Of a stretch of DNA of 64,000 nucleotides, positions 34,703 to 43,084 are shown piece after piece. Numbering within the stretch: the first letter of the stretch is position 1; each line of letters opens with the position of its first letter. Both the position numbers and the translations under genes were made by a program. The notes beneath the pieces were generated by a model. It saw only the letters and a list, made by a program, of their open reading frames with translations, was not told the DNA's origin and ran no database searches. The stretch is taken from assembly GCF_042850945.1 (NCBI RefSeq), contig NZ_AP031496.1, positions 2,666,001 to 2,730,000 of the forward strand, written 5' to 3'. Origin of the DNA: Halioxenophilus aromaticivorans. Its GTDB lineage: Bacteria > Pseudomonadota > Gammaproteobacteria > Pseudomonadales > Cellvibrionaceae.

Positions 34703-35332
34703 ATGAAGCAAAAGATCATCGATATGCTCGCTCTGCAGGAGCAAATTAACACTCAAGTACATCCGCAGTGGCGGCAACAGGGGTTTGAGTGGTATCGCGC
34801 TATTTGGATCGAATCAGCGGAGTTGCTGGACCACTACGGCTGGAAGTGGTGGAAGCAGCAAACCCCGGACTTACCTCAGGTGCAATTGGAGCTGGTAGAT
34901 ATTTGGCATTTTGGCTTGAGTATGCTGCTGCAACAGACCCAGGATATAGATTCTCTGGGGCAGGTTTTAGCCGGTCAATTGAAGAACACCGGCAAAAGTG
35001 ACTCAGATTTCGCCGAGACCTTAGAAGAGTTTGTCGCCAAAACTGTAGGGGAAAAACGCTTTGACGTACAACTTTTCGCCCAGTTAGTGCAACTGGCCGA
35101 GATGTCTTTTGATGATTTATACGACATGTATGTGGGCAAGAATGTGCTCAATCGATTCCGACAGGATCATGGGTATAAAGAAGGCAGTTATCAAAAAGAT
35201 TGGGCCGGGCGAGAAGATAACGTACATCTGGCCGAGTTATTGGCGGGGGCAAAAAACAACCAACCTGACGAAGGCGTTAACTTTTTAGAGTGGTTGTACG
35301 AACAATTGAGCCAGCGATATTCACAAAATTGA
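34703..35332 (+). CDS. Dimeric dUTP diphosphatase (all-alpha NTP-PPase)
   Basis: The 209-aa product matches dimeric dUTPases of the MazG-like all-alpha superfamily, not the trimeric Dut. Metal-binding motifs are seen in the helix IESAELLDHYGWKWWK and in QLELVDIWHF; a later AGREDN segment also fits the family. It hydrolyses dUTP (and dUDP) to dUMP, keeping uracil out of DNA and feeding thymidylate synthesis. The start at 34703 follows AAGGA. The frame can be extended 19 codons upstream without a site. Such enzymes are known from trypanosomatids, Campylobacter and phages and occur in some gammaproteobacteria. Confidence 0.82.
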   Translation: MKQKIIDMLALQEQINTQVHPQWRQQGFEWYRAIWIESAELLDHYGWKWWKQQTPDLPQVQLELVDIWHFGLSMLLQQTQDIDSLGQVLAGQLKNTGKSDSDFAETLEEFVAKTVGEKRFDVQLFAQLVQLAEMSFDDLYDMYVGKNVLNRFRQDHGYKEGSYQKDWAGREDNVHLAELLAGAKNNQPDEGVNFLEWLYEQLSQRYSQN

Positions 35333-35470
35333 TTATTAATTGGGCGATATCGGCTGTTACTATACTTTTTGCTGATGAAAAAAACTGTCAAAAGCCTATA
35401 ATTGCCCACCTTCCTGAACGCGAGATGCGATCAGCCAAATTCGTTTTATAGTCATAATTGGAGAATTGAA

Positions 35471-36451
35471 GTGAAAGCACCAGTACGTGTTGCCGTAACC
35501 GGCGCAGCGGGACAAATCAGTTACTCGCTACTATTTAGAATTGCCGCTGGCGAAATGCTTGGCGCTGATCAGCCCGTAATTTTGCAAATGCTTGAAATCA
35601 CCCCAGCTTTGGGCGCGTTAAAGGGCGTTGCAATGGAGTTGGATGACTGTGCCTTCCCACTGTTGGCTGGTATGGTATGTACCGATGACGCCAACGTTGC
35701 CTTTAAAGACGCTGACTACGCGCTATTAGTTGGCGCTCGCCCTCGTGGGCCAGGCATGGAGCGTAAAGACTTGCTGGAAGCCAATGCTGCTATCTTCTCG
35801 GCCCAGGGTAAAGCCATCAATGACCACGCTTCTCGCGCTATCAAAATATTGGTTGTTGGTAACCCAGCAAACACCAACGCGTTGATTGCTCAGCGTAATG
35901 CGCCGGATATTGACCCTCGTCAATTCACCGCCATGACTCGTTTGGACCACAACCGTGCCATGACTCAGTTGGCTCAGAAAACCGGCACTACCATTAATGA
36001 TGTGACCAAGCTGACCATTTGGGGTAACCACTCTTCTACTCAATACCCAGACATACATCACACTGGTGTTGACGGCAAAGACGCAATTTCTTTGATCGAC
36101 CAAGCTTGGTACGAGAACGACTTCATCCCAACTGTTCAGCAGCGTGGTGCGGCCATTATCGATGCGCGTGGAGCTTCTTCTGCCGCGTCTGCAGCCAACG
36201 CCGCAATTTTCCACATGCGTGATTGGGCTCTAGGCACTCCAGACGGCGACTGGACTTCTATGGCTGTTTACAGCGATGGCAGTTACGGTATTCAAGAAGG
36301 TTTGATTTACTCCTTCCCATGTACCTGTAAAGATGGTGATTGGCAGATCGTGCAGGGCGTAGAGCTGAATGATTTCTCTAAAGCGAAAATGAAAGCGACT
36401 GAGGAAGAATTACAGAAAGAGCGTGATGCAGTAAGCCACTTGTTACCATAG
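35471..36451 (+). CDS. mdh: Malate dehydrogenase (NAD-dependent)
   Basis: Mdh oxidises malate to oxaloacetate in the TCA cycle. The GTG at 35471 (VKAPVRVAVTGAAGQISYSLL) follows TTGGAG at proper distance and gives 326 aa, the normal size. A longer frame from 35402 is not favoured. Features are the GAAGQI NAD-binding loop, substrate arginines in ARPRGPGMERKDLL, MTRLDHNRA and the catalytic histidine in WGNHSSTQYPD. This is the Burkholderia/Pseudomonas-type, cytosolic-like branch, not the E. coli type. A TATAAT at 35397-35402 may be its -10 box. Confidence 0.96.
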   Translation: MKAPVRVAVTGAAGQISYSLLFRIAAGEMLGADQPVILQMLEITPALGALKGVAMELDDCAFPLLAGMVCTDDANVAFKDADYALLVGARPRGPGMERKDLLEANAAIFSAQGKAINDHASRAIKILVVGNPANTNALIAQRNAPDIDPRQFTAMTRLDHNRAMTQLAQKTGTTINDVTKLTIWGNHSSTQYPDIHHTGVDGKDAISLIDQAWYENDFIPTVQQRGAAIIDARGASSAASAANAAIFHMRDWALGTPDGDWTSMAVYSDGSYGIQEGLIYSFPCTCKDGDWQIVQGVELNDFSKAKMKATEEELQKERDAVSHLLP

Positions 36452-36477
36452 CAGTCGGTAACAATTCGGCACTTTGT

Positions 36478-36502
36478 GAGAGGGCGCAGCTCTGCGCTCT
36501 CT
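36478..36502 (+). terminator. Probable mdh terminator
   Basis: A stem of about 11 bp (GAGAGGGCGCAG at 36478-36489 with CTGCGCTCTCT at 36492-36502) and a 2-4 nt loop begins 27 nt after the mdh stop. It is followed by a pyrimidine-rich but interrupted T-run (TCATCTTCCC). Confidence 0.5.
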
Positions 36503-36597
36503 TCATCTTCCCTCATCTTTAAGTACTCATTCCTCAGTTATGTTGCGTGTGTCTCGACGCTTCCCAACCATGAACTTTCGCGATCAGGATATCTGTT

Positions 36598-37074
36598 ATG
36601 GCATTTCCCAAGGTCGGCAATATAGCCCCAGCGTTTAAGTTAAAAAATCAAAACGACGAGTTTGTTAACCTAAAAGATTTTCGGGACAACAAAAACGTGG
36701 TTGTTTACTTCTATCCAAAAGCATCGACTCCCGGTTGCACCACCCAGGCCTGCGGCCTGCGCGACATTCGTGCTGAGCTGGAGAAATTAGATACGGTTGT
36801 GCTCGGGTTGAGCCCTGACCCGGTAACGCGGCTGATTAAGTTCACTGACAAACAAAATCTCAACTTTGATCTTCTGTCCGACGAAGACCATGCTATTGCG
36901 GAAAAATACGGTGTTTGGCAGTTAAAGAAATTTATGGGCCGTGAATTCATGGGGATTATTCGCACCACGTTTATTGTTGGGAAGGACGGCCGCTTGAAGC
37001 ACGTTCTCGACAAGTTTAAAACCAATAATCACGACCAAGTTCTTTTGGAAACTCTGTCTAACCTGTCACTTTAA
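36598..37074 (+). CDS. bcp: Thioredoxin-dependent peroxiredoxin Bcp
   Basis: Bcp reduces hydrogen peroxide and organic hydroperoxides with thioredoxin as reductant. The 158-aa protein has the peroxidatic Cys47 and resolving Cys52 in PKASTPGCTTQACGLRD, the spacing of atypical 2-Cys BCP enzymes, and FDLLSDEDHAIAEKYGVW in the middle. It stands alone between mdh and a regulator. A nested inverted repeat lies just after its stop. Confidence 0.93.
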   Translation: MAFPKVGNIAPAFKLKNQNDEFVNLKDFRDNKNVVVYFYPKASTPGCTTQACGLRDIRAELEKLDTVVLGLSPDPVTRLIKFTDKQNLNFDLLSDEDHAIAEKYGVWQLKKFMGREFMGIIRTTFIVGKDGRLKHVLDKFKTNNHDQVLLETLSNLSL

Positions 37075-37581
37075 GCCCAATTTTGATTCATAGTTCGAGC
37101 TAAGGCCATTCTATTAGTATTATCTAATGTTTGGATCCTGCTCGAACTTTTCCCGCCTAAGTATTGTGCATTTGTTAAAGCGTTCCCTTCCCAAGTGTGA
37201 CCTTTGTTTTAAAATTATTAATCTATTACCAAAACATCGGCGATAAGTGCTACATTGAGATGCTTAGATCTTAAGCAACGGTGTCATCGGTATACTTTTG
37301 CCCAATAAGATCCTGCTAAAGGATAAAAGTACTTCCTTGCGATACCGCTGTGCCATCTACAGCCGCTCGCAAGCGTGAAAATACCTGCAAAATTCACAAC
37401 TTACCGAATTCCTGGCGTTTACTTTAACAAATTGGCATTTGTATATATGGCTTTATATTGTGTTTCGCAATAGGTTGTACCTTTTTAAATAGCCAAAATT
37501 TACAGGCCTTTAAAAGCACCTTCTCAGATAGCGGGTAGATGGATCCACACCCGAACACGACGGTGATTTAGGAGAATTTAG
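37075..37581. other. 507-bp gap between bcp and the AraC/GAF regulator
   Basis: No gene is seen. Just after bcp is a 9-bp perfect inverted repeat (AGTTCGAGC at 37092-37100, GCTCGAACT at 37140-37148) enclosing a smaller ATTAG/CTAAT stem (37113-37128) and followed by TTTTCCC; it may end bcp transcription. A GCTTA/TAAGC hairpin (37262-37276) and a TACTTTT/AAAAGTA pair (37293-37299, 37325-37331) follow. The rest is AT-rich and contains a promoter candidate for the regulator. Confidence 0.5.
37432..37459 (+). promoter_or_regulatory. Candidate promoter of the AraC/GAF regulator gene
   Basis: TTGGCA (37432-37437), a 16-nt spacer and TATATT (37454-37459) are seen about 120 nt before the start codon. 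This is the best match in an AT-rich gap. Confidence 0.4.
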
Positions 37582-38553
37582 TTGAGTACACTAGCACCAG
37601 AGAGTCACCAACAAGAACCACAGATAAATTTAACAAAGTACAAGTTCCAATCTATGTTGGATCGGCTGCGGTTTTTCAATGAGGTGCTGACCGCGCCTTC
37701 GTCCAACTTGCGATCTACACTCTCGCTCTATATCAAAGCCGGTTGTGAAATGTTTCAGTGTGATTCTGGATTTATCGGTCAGCGCATCGGTGGTGTAGTC
37801 AGAATAGTAACCAGTCAATCCAATATCGATTCGTTATACGATGGTCAGTTGCTGCAGGTAACAGAACCGTTAGTTTCGAAAGTTATTCAACCAAATTCCT
37901 TATTAATTGAAGAAAATATTACGACGACATCTTTAAACTCTCTAAATCTGTCCTATAATGGAAGGGTGGTTCAAAATATTTTGGCTGCTCCTCTAGTTGT
38001 CCACGGGGAGGTTTTCGGCCTGGTTTGTTTTTTCTCAGCGAAAGGTTTTTCTCACAACTACTCAGACGATGATCGTGAATCCATCGTTCTAACCTCGAAG
38101 GGAGTGGGCAAGATGATCGAATTGCAAGCAACGTACAAAGACCAAAAATCTCAAAAGGCGGGTTACGCTACTCCAGGCGTTAAGCATTTTGACGATTATT
38201 TATTACAAGCTCGGTTACCTGAGGTGTATGGTGTTGCAGGTAAAGTTGTAGAGGTACTTAAAAAACGTGTTGGCCAGGACCCTTTGGGTATTGGTGATAT
38301 CGCAGCGGAGCTTAGTCTGTCCAAGCGCACATTGCAGCGCCGGTTACAGCAGCAGGATTTAAGCTACGCTGAGATTCGCGATAAAGTTCGCTTTCATTAC
38401 TCTATAGACTATTTGATCGAACAAAATGCCAGCATAGACAGCATATCAACTGCGCTCGATTTCTCCGACAGAACCAGTTTTACCAATGCGTTCAAGCGTT
38501 GGACGGGGCTGTCTCCCAGCGCATTTCGTAAGTTGTTTAGAGACTACGCCTAG
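37582..38553 (+). CDS. AraC-family transcriptional regulator with GAF sensor domain
   Basis: The 323-aa protein has a GAF-like N-terminal domain (about 20-195, with GCEMFQCDSGFIGQRIGG and ILAAPLVVHGEVFGLVCFFS). It ends with a C-terminal AraC DNA-binding domain of two helix-turn-helix units (about 230-322: IGDIAAELSLSKRTLQRRL and SIDSISTALDFSDRTSFTNAFKRWTG). It probably senses a small ligand or redox state and activates transcription. The TTG start follows AGGAGA with a 6-nt spacer. Its target is unknown; the nearest genes, bcp and yajC, give no firm clue. Confidence 0.85.
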   Translation: MSTLAPESHQQEPQINLTKYKFQSMLDRLRFFNEVLTAPSSNLRSTLSLYIKAGCEMFQCDSGFIGQRIGGVVRIVTSQSNIDSLYDGQLLQVTEPLVSKVIQPNSLLIEENITTTSLNSLNLSYNGRVVQNILAAPLVVHGEVFGLVCFFSAKGFSHNYSDDDRESIVLTSKGVGKMIELQATYKDQKSQKAGYATPGVKHFDDYLLQARLPEVYGVAGKVVEVLKKRVGQDPLGIGDIAAELSLSKRTLQRRLQQQDLSYAEIRDKVRFHYSIDYLIEQNASIDSISTALDFSDRTSFTNAFKRWTGLSPSAFRKLFRDYA

Positions 38554-38678
38554 ATTTACCGCCTGCCCCCACACGGGGGCATGGTCCAATTTGCCACTAT
38601 TCTTCAAAACCGTTACAGTAGCCCCGATTTTTGCCCACCAACCATGGTGATGATTCAAACTGTAACGAGAATTCCTTC

Positions 38679-39026
38679 ATGAGTTTCTTTATTCCTCAGG
38701 CGTTTGCCCAATCCGGCGCACAGCCCGGTCAACCAGGCGGCATGCTTCCAACCCTTATCATGTTTGGTGGCTTGTTCCTATTTATGTACCTTTTCATAAT
38801 CCGCCCGCAGCGCAAGCGACAAAAGGAGCATACCGACCTGATCAGCGCACTAAGTAAAGGTGATGAGGTTGTTATGACCAGCGGCTTGCTGGCGAAAGTG
38901 AGCAAGGTCGACGAAGATTATGTCACCGTAGAGGCGGCCAATAACGTAGAGCTGCGTTATCAAAAAGCATCTGTTCACGCAGTATTACCTAAAGGTACTA
39001 TCAAAAAAGTTGGTGCCTCTGCGTAA
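38679..39026 (+). CDS. yajC: Sec translocon accessory protein YajC
   Basis: YajC associates with SecDF and YidC at the inner membrane. The 115-aa protein has a short N-terminus, one membrane segment (about 22-42, MLPTLIMFGGLFLFMYLFII) ending in RPQRKRQKEH, and a small cytoplasmic domain (KGDEVVMTSGLLAKVSKV). The start at ATG 38679 matches the family N-terminus MSFFIPQAFAQ; a frame extension upstream is not supported. It is not followed by secD and secF as in most relatives. Confidence 0.93.
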   Translation: MSFFIPQAFAQSGAQPGQPGGMLPTLIMFGGLFLFMYLFIIRPQRKRQKEHTDLISALSKGDEVVMTSGLLAKVSKVDEDYVTVEAANNVELRYQKASVHAVLPKGTIKKVGASA

Positions 39027-39036
39027 AATTGTCTCT

Positions 39037-39056
39037 GGGGTGGGTTCTTCCACCCC
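39037..39056 (+). terminator. Hairpin after yajC
   Basis: A perfect 7-bp stem (GGGGTGG at 39037-39043, CCACCCC at 39050-39056) with a 6-nt loop starts 10 nt after the yajC stop. The T-run is weak (TTGGTTGAT). It may end yajC transcription before the desulfhydrase gene. Confidence 0.42.
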
Positions 39057-39111
39057 TTGGTTGATCCCGTCTTTCACACGTACCATAATGCGATTGCCGG
39101 AACGGACATCT

Positions 39112-40104
39112 ATGATCACTTTACCCGCTTCTACAGCCCTTGCCCACATTCCCACCCCGCTAGAACAGCTCAACTACCGTGACGATAGGTCTTGGCCGCG
39201 TATCTGGATTAAACGAGACGATCTCACCGGCAGCGGTTTGAGTGGAAACAAAGTGCGAAAATTAGAGTTTGTGGTTGCCCATGCAAAGCGCAGCGGTGCT
39301 GATACGCTGATTACCTGTGGTGGCTTGCAGTCTAACCACTGCCGAGCGACGGCCCTGGTGGGGGCTAGGTTAGGCCTAAAGGTGCACTTAATTTTGCGAG
39401 AAGAGGGCGGCCGTGAGATCGAAGGTAATTTATTTATCGATAACCTTGCCGGTGCAACCATAGAGACCTTTTCCGCCCAAGAATACCAGGCCAACTTAAA
39501 TAACCTACTTGCTCAGCGAGCCAAAGATTACCAATCCCAGGGCCGTACTGCGCATGTCATTCCCACCGGTGCCAGTGATGAAATTGGCATTTGGGGTTAC
39601 GTCAAATGTGCCCAGGAACTGAAATCGGATTTTCAGCAAAACGCAATTGATCCCGACTTGATCGTCTGCGCAACAGGCTCCGGCGGTACCCAAGCAGGTT
39701 TAAGTTTGGGCGGCTACGCGCACGGCTTATCGGCAAGGGTTGTGGGCTACGCAGTGTGTGATGATGCTGATTATTTTAATCGCAAAGCATTAACCGATAT
39801 TACGCGGTGTGTCGACGCCTACGAGCTAGCCATCGACCCACAGCTGGTGCCGATCACTACCGTTGATGACTATGTTGGGCCAGGCTACGCAGTGGGTTAC
39901 CCAGAATTGTACGATCGTATCAAAGATGTCGCTTCTAGAACTGGCTTACTACTAGACCCAGTTTACACCGGAAAGGCTTTTCACGGTTTGATGTGTGATA
40001 TTGCTGCCGGCAAATACAGTGGTGCAAAGGATATTGTTTTTGTACACACCGGCGGTACCTTTGGTTTATTCGCCCAAAAAACCGCTTTTGGTTTTAGCCT
40101 GTAA
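39112..40104 (+). CDS. D-cysteine desulfhydrase / PLP-dependent deaminase family protein
   Basis: The protein belongs to the ACC deaminase/D-cysteine desulfhydrase branch of fold-type II PLP enzymes. The PLP lysine is in DLTGSGLSGNKVRKLEF (Lys47 from this start), followed by GGLQSNHCRA. TGSGGTQAGL is the phosphate-binding loop and VYTGKAFHGLM and HTGGTFGLFA are further motifs. D-cysteine would give pyruvate, ammonia and hydrogen sulfide. Desulfhydrase and ACC deaminase are hard to separate by eye. The start at 39112 gives 330 aa, fitting DcyD; ATG 39088 is an alternative. The sulfur regulator cysB is 2 kb away. Confidence 0.8.
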   Translation: MITLPASTALAHIPTPLEQLNYRDDRSWPRIWIKRDDLTGSGLSGNKVRKLEFVVAHAKRSGADTLITCGGLQSNHCRATALVGARLGLKVHLILREEGGREIEGNLFIDNLAGATIETFSAQEYQANLNNLLAQRAKDYQSQGRTAHVIPTGASDEIGIWGYVKCAQELKSDFQQNAIDPDLIVCATGSGGTQAGLSLGGYAHGLSARVVGYAVCDDADYFNRKALTDITRCVDAYELAIDPQLVPITTVDDYVGPGYAVGYPELYDRIKDVASRTGLLLDPVYTGKAFHGLMCDIAAGKYSGAKDIVFVHTGGTFGLFAQKTAFGFSL

Positions 40105-40126
40105 ATTGGATTGTCGGTGAGGGGAA

Positions 40127-41050
40127 ATGAGCAATAATAAAAATAAAATAGACGCGCCGGAAAAGCTCGTTGTGGCAATTACCTCCAGTGCACTTTTCGA
40201 CCTCTCCCAAGAGCACAAAATCTATGTAGAAGAGGGGATTAACCGCTACACCGAGTACCAAATCGCCCACGAAAACGATCCATTATTACCCGGCGAAGGT
40301 TTTGCTTTAGTCGATAAGTTATTAACTATAAATCGATTGCAAAATAATAAAGAGAGGGTTGAGATTGTATTGCTGTCACGCAATACTGCAGACACCGGTT
40401 TGCGCGCATTCAATTCCATAGAGCACTATGGATTAAATGTATCGCGCGCGGCCTTTTGCGGTGGAGAAAGCCCTTACCGCTATATTAAAGCCTTTGGCTG
40501 TCAGTTGTTTCTGTCCACCCAGGAAGAAGACGTCCGTCTAGCTTTACAAAATAACGTGGCCGCGGCCACGGTGATGCCGGGTAGTAAGCAGAAGTCATCG
40601 CAGGAGTCTCTCAAGTTTGCCTTTGATGGCGATGCCGTAATTTTTTCTGATGAGTCTGAAAGAGTTTACAAAGAATCGGGTTTACTAAGTTTCAGCGAGC
40701 ACGAGCAAAGGCTTGCCAATCAACCGATGAACCCAGGGCCGTTTTCTCAGTTTTTACGATCACTGCATAAGTTGCAGGCGGAATTTTCAGAAGATTGCCC
40801 CATTCGCACCGCGCTGGTCACTGCTCGCTCCGCCCCCGCTCACAAGCGGGTGATAAATACTTTACGACATTGGGGCGTGAGGTTGGATGAGAGTTTATTT
40901 TTGGGTGGGCTGCCCAAAGCGCAGTTTTTGCAGGCCTATGGTGCCGATGTGTTCTTCGATGATCAACACAGCCATTGTGACTTGGCAAAAGATGTAGTGG
41001 CCACCGGTCATGTACCACATGGCGTAGCAAATAACCCGGCCATTAAATAA
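40127..41050 (+). CDS. Cytosolic 5'-nucleotidase family protein
   Basis: The 307-aa product matches the 5'-nucleotidase family related to eukaryotic cytosolic NT5C1 (AMP-preferring). Features are an N-terminal VVAITSSALFDL, LLSRNTADTGLRAFNSIEHYGLN, the FAFDGDAVIFSDESE acidic motif, TALVTARSAPAHKRVI and a final VFFDDQHSHC. It probably releases nucleosides from nucleoside monophosphates. It lies 22 bp after the desulfhydrase gene, possibly in one transcript, though no link between these activities is obvious. Confidence 0.82.
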   Translation: MSNNKNKIDAPEKLVVAITSSALFDLSQEHKIYVEEGINRYTEYQIAHENDPLLPGEGFALVDKLLTINRLQNNKERVEIVLLSRNTADTGLRAFNSIEHYGLNVSRAAFCGGESPYRYIKAFGCQLFLSTQEEDVRLALQNNVAAATVMPGSKQKSSQESLKFAFDGDAVIFSDESERVYKESGLLSFSEHEQRLANQPMNPGPFSQFLRSLHKLQAEFSEDCPIRTALVTARSAPAHKRVINTLRHWGVRLDESLFLGGLPKAQFLQAYGADVFFDDQHSHCDLAKDVVATGHVPHGVANNPAIK

Positions 41051-41086
41051 AGAGCAAAGCCTGCGACTGCCTGCCGTGGTGTACTG

Positions 41087-41869
41087 CTAAAAAAAGGCAA
41101 ATTTGACCCCAAGCCCCATCAAAATAGTCGCCAGTATTGGCTGTAGCACTTGGTTTGGTAGGTGTGCGCCTATTCGGGTGCCAACGTGAATTGCCGGCAG
41201 CGAGCCTACCAACAAACTACCGAGTAATAAGAAATCGACATTGCCCAAGAATATTAAATGGCCAAGCCCGGCGATTAAGGTTAAAGGCACTGCGTGGGCT
41301 ATGTCGGTACCCACCACTTGAACCGCCGGTAACTTGGGATATAAAACCAGTAGCAGAGCGGCACAGAATGCGCCAGCTCCCACCGATGACAATGTGACAA
41401 AAACACCTAAAAGCAAGCCCGCCACGATGGTAATGGCTTTGCTATTGCGGTGCACCCAGGCGAGGTTATCCTGGTCTTGCTGGGAGGGTTTGTTGATGCG
41501 GCTTTTAAAAAGCAAAACGGCCGAGGTTAATATCAACATGATACCCAGGCTTGTGGTGAGCAGTGGCTCGTAGTGCTTGGCGTCAGTAAATACGCTGTCT
41601 AACAACAGGGTGGTGGCGATGGACGCTGGAATACTGCCCAGGGCGAGCATACCAACTAGGTGCCAGCGAACCGTGCCCTGGCGTCGGTGGGCCCAAGCTC
41701 CACTGGCTTTGGTAATGCTGGCGTACAGTAAATCGGTGCCAATGGCGACGTTAAACGGGAAACCAAAAAGTAGCAGAATCGGGGTCATCAGTGACCCGCC
41801 GCCCACACCGGTGATACCCACGGCTAAACCAACCCCGGCTCCGGCGAGAATGTAGAGCAAAATTTCCAT
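41087..41869 (-). CDS. TSUP-family transporter (sulfite exporter TauE/SafE type)
   Basis: The 260-aa protein has about seven to eight membrane segments and two TauE/SafE-type motifs: an N-terminal GITGVGGGSLMTPILLLFGF and a repeat in the second half (LSSVGAGAFCAALLL, VGTDIAHAVPL). Members move sulfite, sulfoacetate, thiosulfate or other organic anions. It is divergent from cysB across 179 bp that contain an inverted repeat of LysR type, so a sulfur substrate and CysB control are a reasonable guess. Confidence 0.85.
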   Translation of the reverse strand: MEILLYILAGAGVGLAVGITGVGGGSLMTPILLLFGFPFNVAIGTDLLYASITKASGAWAHRRQGTVRWHLVGMLALGSIPASIATTLLLDSVFTDAKHYEPLLTTSLGIMLILTSAVLLFKSRINKPSQQDQDNLAWVHRNSKAITIVAGLLLGVFVTLSSVGAGAFCAALLLVLYPKLPAVQVVGTDIAHAVPLTLIAGLGHLIFLGNVDFLLLGSLLVGSLPAIHVGTRIGAHLPNQVLQPILATILMGLGVKFAFF

Positions 41870-41973
41870 AATAAAGAGGGTTATCCGACGGTTAATTAGC
41901 CTTTATTAGGCGTTTTAGGCACGAATTGTACATTTGGATGTAAGAATGACTGGCAAATATATCGTTTAATAAC

Positions 41974-41990
41974 TATTCTGGAAAAGAATA
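41974..41990. promoter_or_regulatory. LysR-type dyad between the TSUP gene and cysB
   Basis: TATTCT and AGAATA are separated by 5 bp, forming a perfect 6+6 inverted repeat that includes a T-N11-A core (ATTC-N7-GAAT). This is the form of LysR-regulator binding sites. It lies 59 bp before the cysB start, where autoregulation would be expected, and in the upstream region of the TSUP gene. CysB sites are loosely conserved, so this remains a candidate. Confidence 0.42.
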
Positions 41991-42048
41991 TTTGTTTATA
42001 TTTTTATAATCATAAGAACGCACTAACATTCCACCATCTGGAGGGTTT

Positions 42049-43023
42049 ATGAAACTGCAACAGCTGCGTTACATTTGGGAAGTGGCTCACCATGACCTAA
42101 ACGTTTCGGCTACGGCGCAAAGCTTGTATACCAGCCAACCTGGTATCAGCAAACAGATTCGCCTGTTGGAAGACGAGCTGGGTGTAGAGGTATTTTCAAG
42201 AAGTGGTAAGCACCTAACCAGAATCACGCCTGCCGGGGAAGCGATTCTGAAAACCGCGGGAGAAATCCTCCGCAAAGTAGAAGGCATAAAGCAGGTTGCT
42301 CAGGAGTTTAGTAACGAGCGCAAAGGTAGTCTGTCCATTGCCACTACGCACACGCAAGCCCGTTATGCGTTACCCAAAGTGATTGGTGAGTTTATACAGC
42401 AGTACCCAGAAGTGGCGCTGCACATGAACCAAGGCACACCGATGCAAATCTCCGAGATGGCAGCGGATGGAACGGTGGATTTTGCCATCGCCACCGAAGC
42501 ACTAGAGCTGTTCAGCGACTTGGTGATGATGCCGTGCTACCAGTGGAATCGCAGCATTGTGGTACCAAAGAATCACCCGCTAGCGCAAAATTCTAACATA
42601 ACCCTAGAAGACGTAGCTAAGCATCCCATTGTTACCTATGTGTTTGGCTTTACCGGGCGCTCAAAGCTGGACGAAGCGTTTATTGACCGTGGTTTGGCTC
42701 CCAAAGTGGTCTTCACCGCTGCCGACGCCGATGTAATCAAAACCTACGTTCGATTGGGTTTGGGCATTGGTATCATAGCGTCTATGGCCTACGACCCAGA
42801 GCTAGATGACGACCTAGTCCGCTTGGATGCAAGGCATCTGTTCCAGCCCAGCACTACTAAAATTGGCTTCCGCCGCGGTACTTTCTTGCGTGGGTTTATG
42901 TACGATTTTATCGAGCTGTTTGCGAGCCATCTCACCAGAGACGTGGTTGAGGATGCGTTTAGTCGACAATCGCGGGCGGAGCTGGACGAGCTGTTTGAAA
43001 CGATAGGTCTTCCATACTACTGA
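42049..43023 (+). CDS. cysB: LysR-family regulator CysB
   Basis: CysB activates cysteine biosynthesis and sulfur scavenging genes with N-acetylserine or O-acetylserine as inducer. The 324-aa product begins MKLQQLRYIWEVAHHDLNVSATAQSLYTSQPGISKQI, the typical CysB helix-turn-helix, and keeps the CysB effector-domain patterns TTHTQARYALP, MNQGTPMQI and GIGIIASMAYDP. Length equals E. coli CysB. A GGAGGG site precedes the ATG. It ends at a strong bidirectional terminator shared with the pabB fusion gene. Confidence 0.96.
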   Translation: MKLQQLRYIWEVAHHDLNVSATAQSLYTSQPGISKQIRLLEDELGVEVFSRSGKHLTRITPAGEAILKTAGEILRKVEGIKQVAQEFSNERKGSLSIATTHTQARYALPKVIGEFIQQYPEVALHMNQGTPMQISEMAADGTVDFAIATEALELFSDLVMMPCYQWNRSIVVPKNHPLAQNSNITLEDVAKHPIVTYVFGFTGRSKLDEAFIDRGLAPKVVFTAADADVIKTYVRLGLGIGIIASMAYDPELDDDLVRLDARHLFQPSTTKIGFRRGTFLRGFMYDFIELFASHLTRDVVEDAFSRQSRAELDELFETIGLPYY

Positions 43024-43047
43024 TTTTCGTAGTCGATTTACCATCAT

Positions 43048-43076
43048 AAAAAAGCCAGCGTCGTGCTGGCTTTTTT
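43048..43076. terminator. Bidirectional intrinsic terminator between cysB and pabB fusion
   Basis: A GCCAGC/GCTGGC stem (43054-43059, 43065-43070) with a 5-nt loop is flanked by A-run AAAAAA on the left and TTTTTT on the right. It can end both convergent transcripts. Confidence 0.9.
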
Positions 43077-43084
43077 AGTGTGCG

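Noticed and set aside
38564..38581. TGCCCCC/GGGGGCA hairpin after the AraC/GAF gene as a terminator
   Set aside because: The stem is real, but no T-run follows on either strand, so I do not list it as a terminator.
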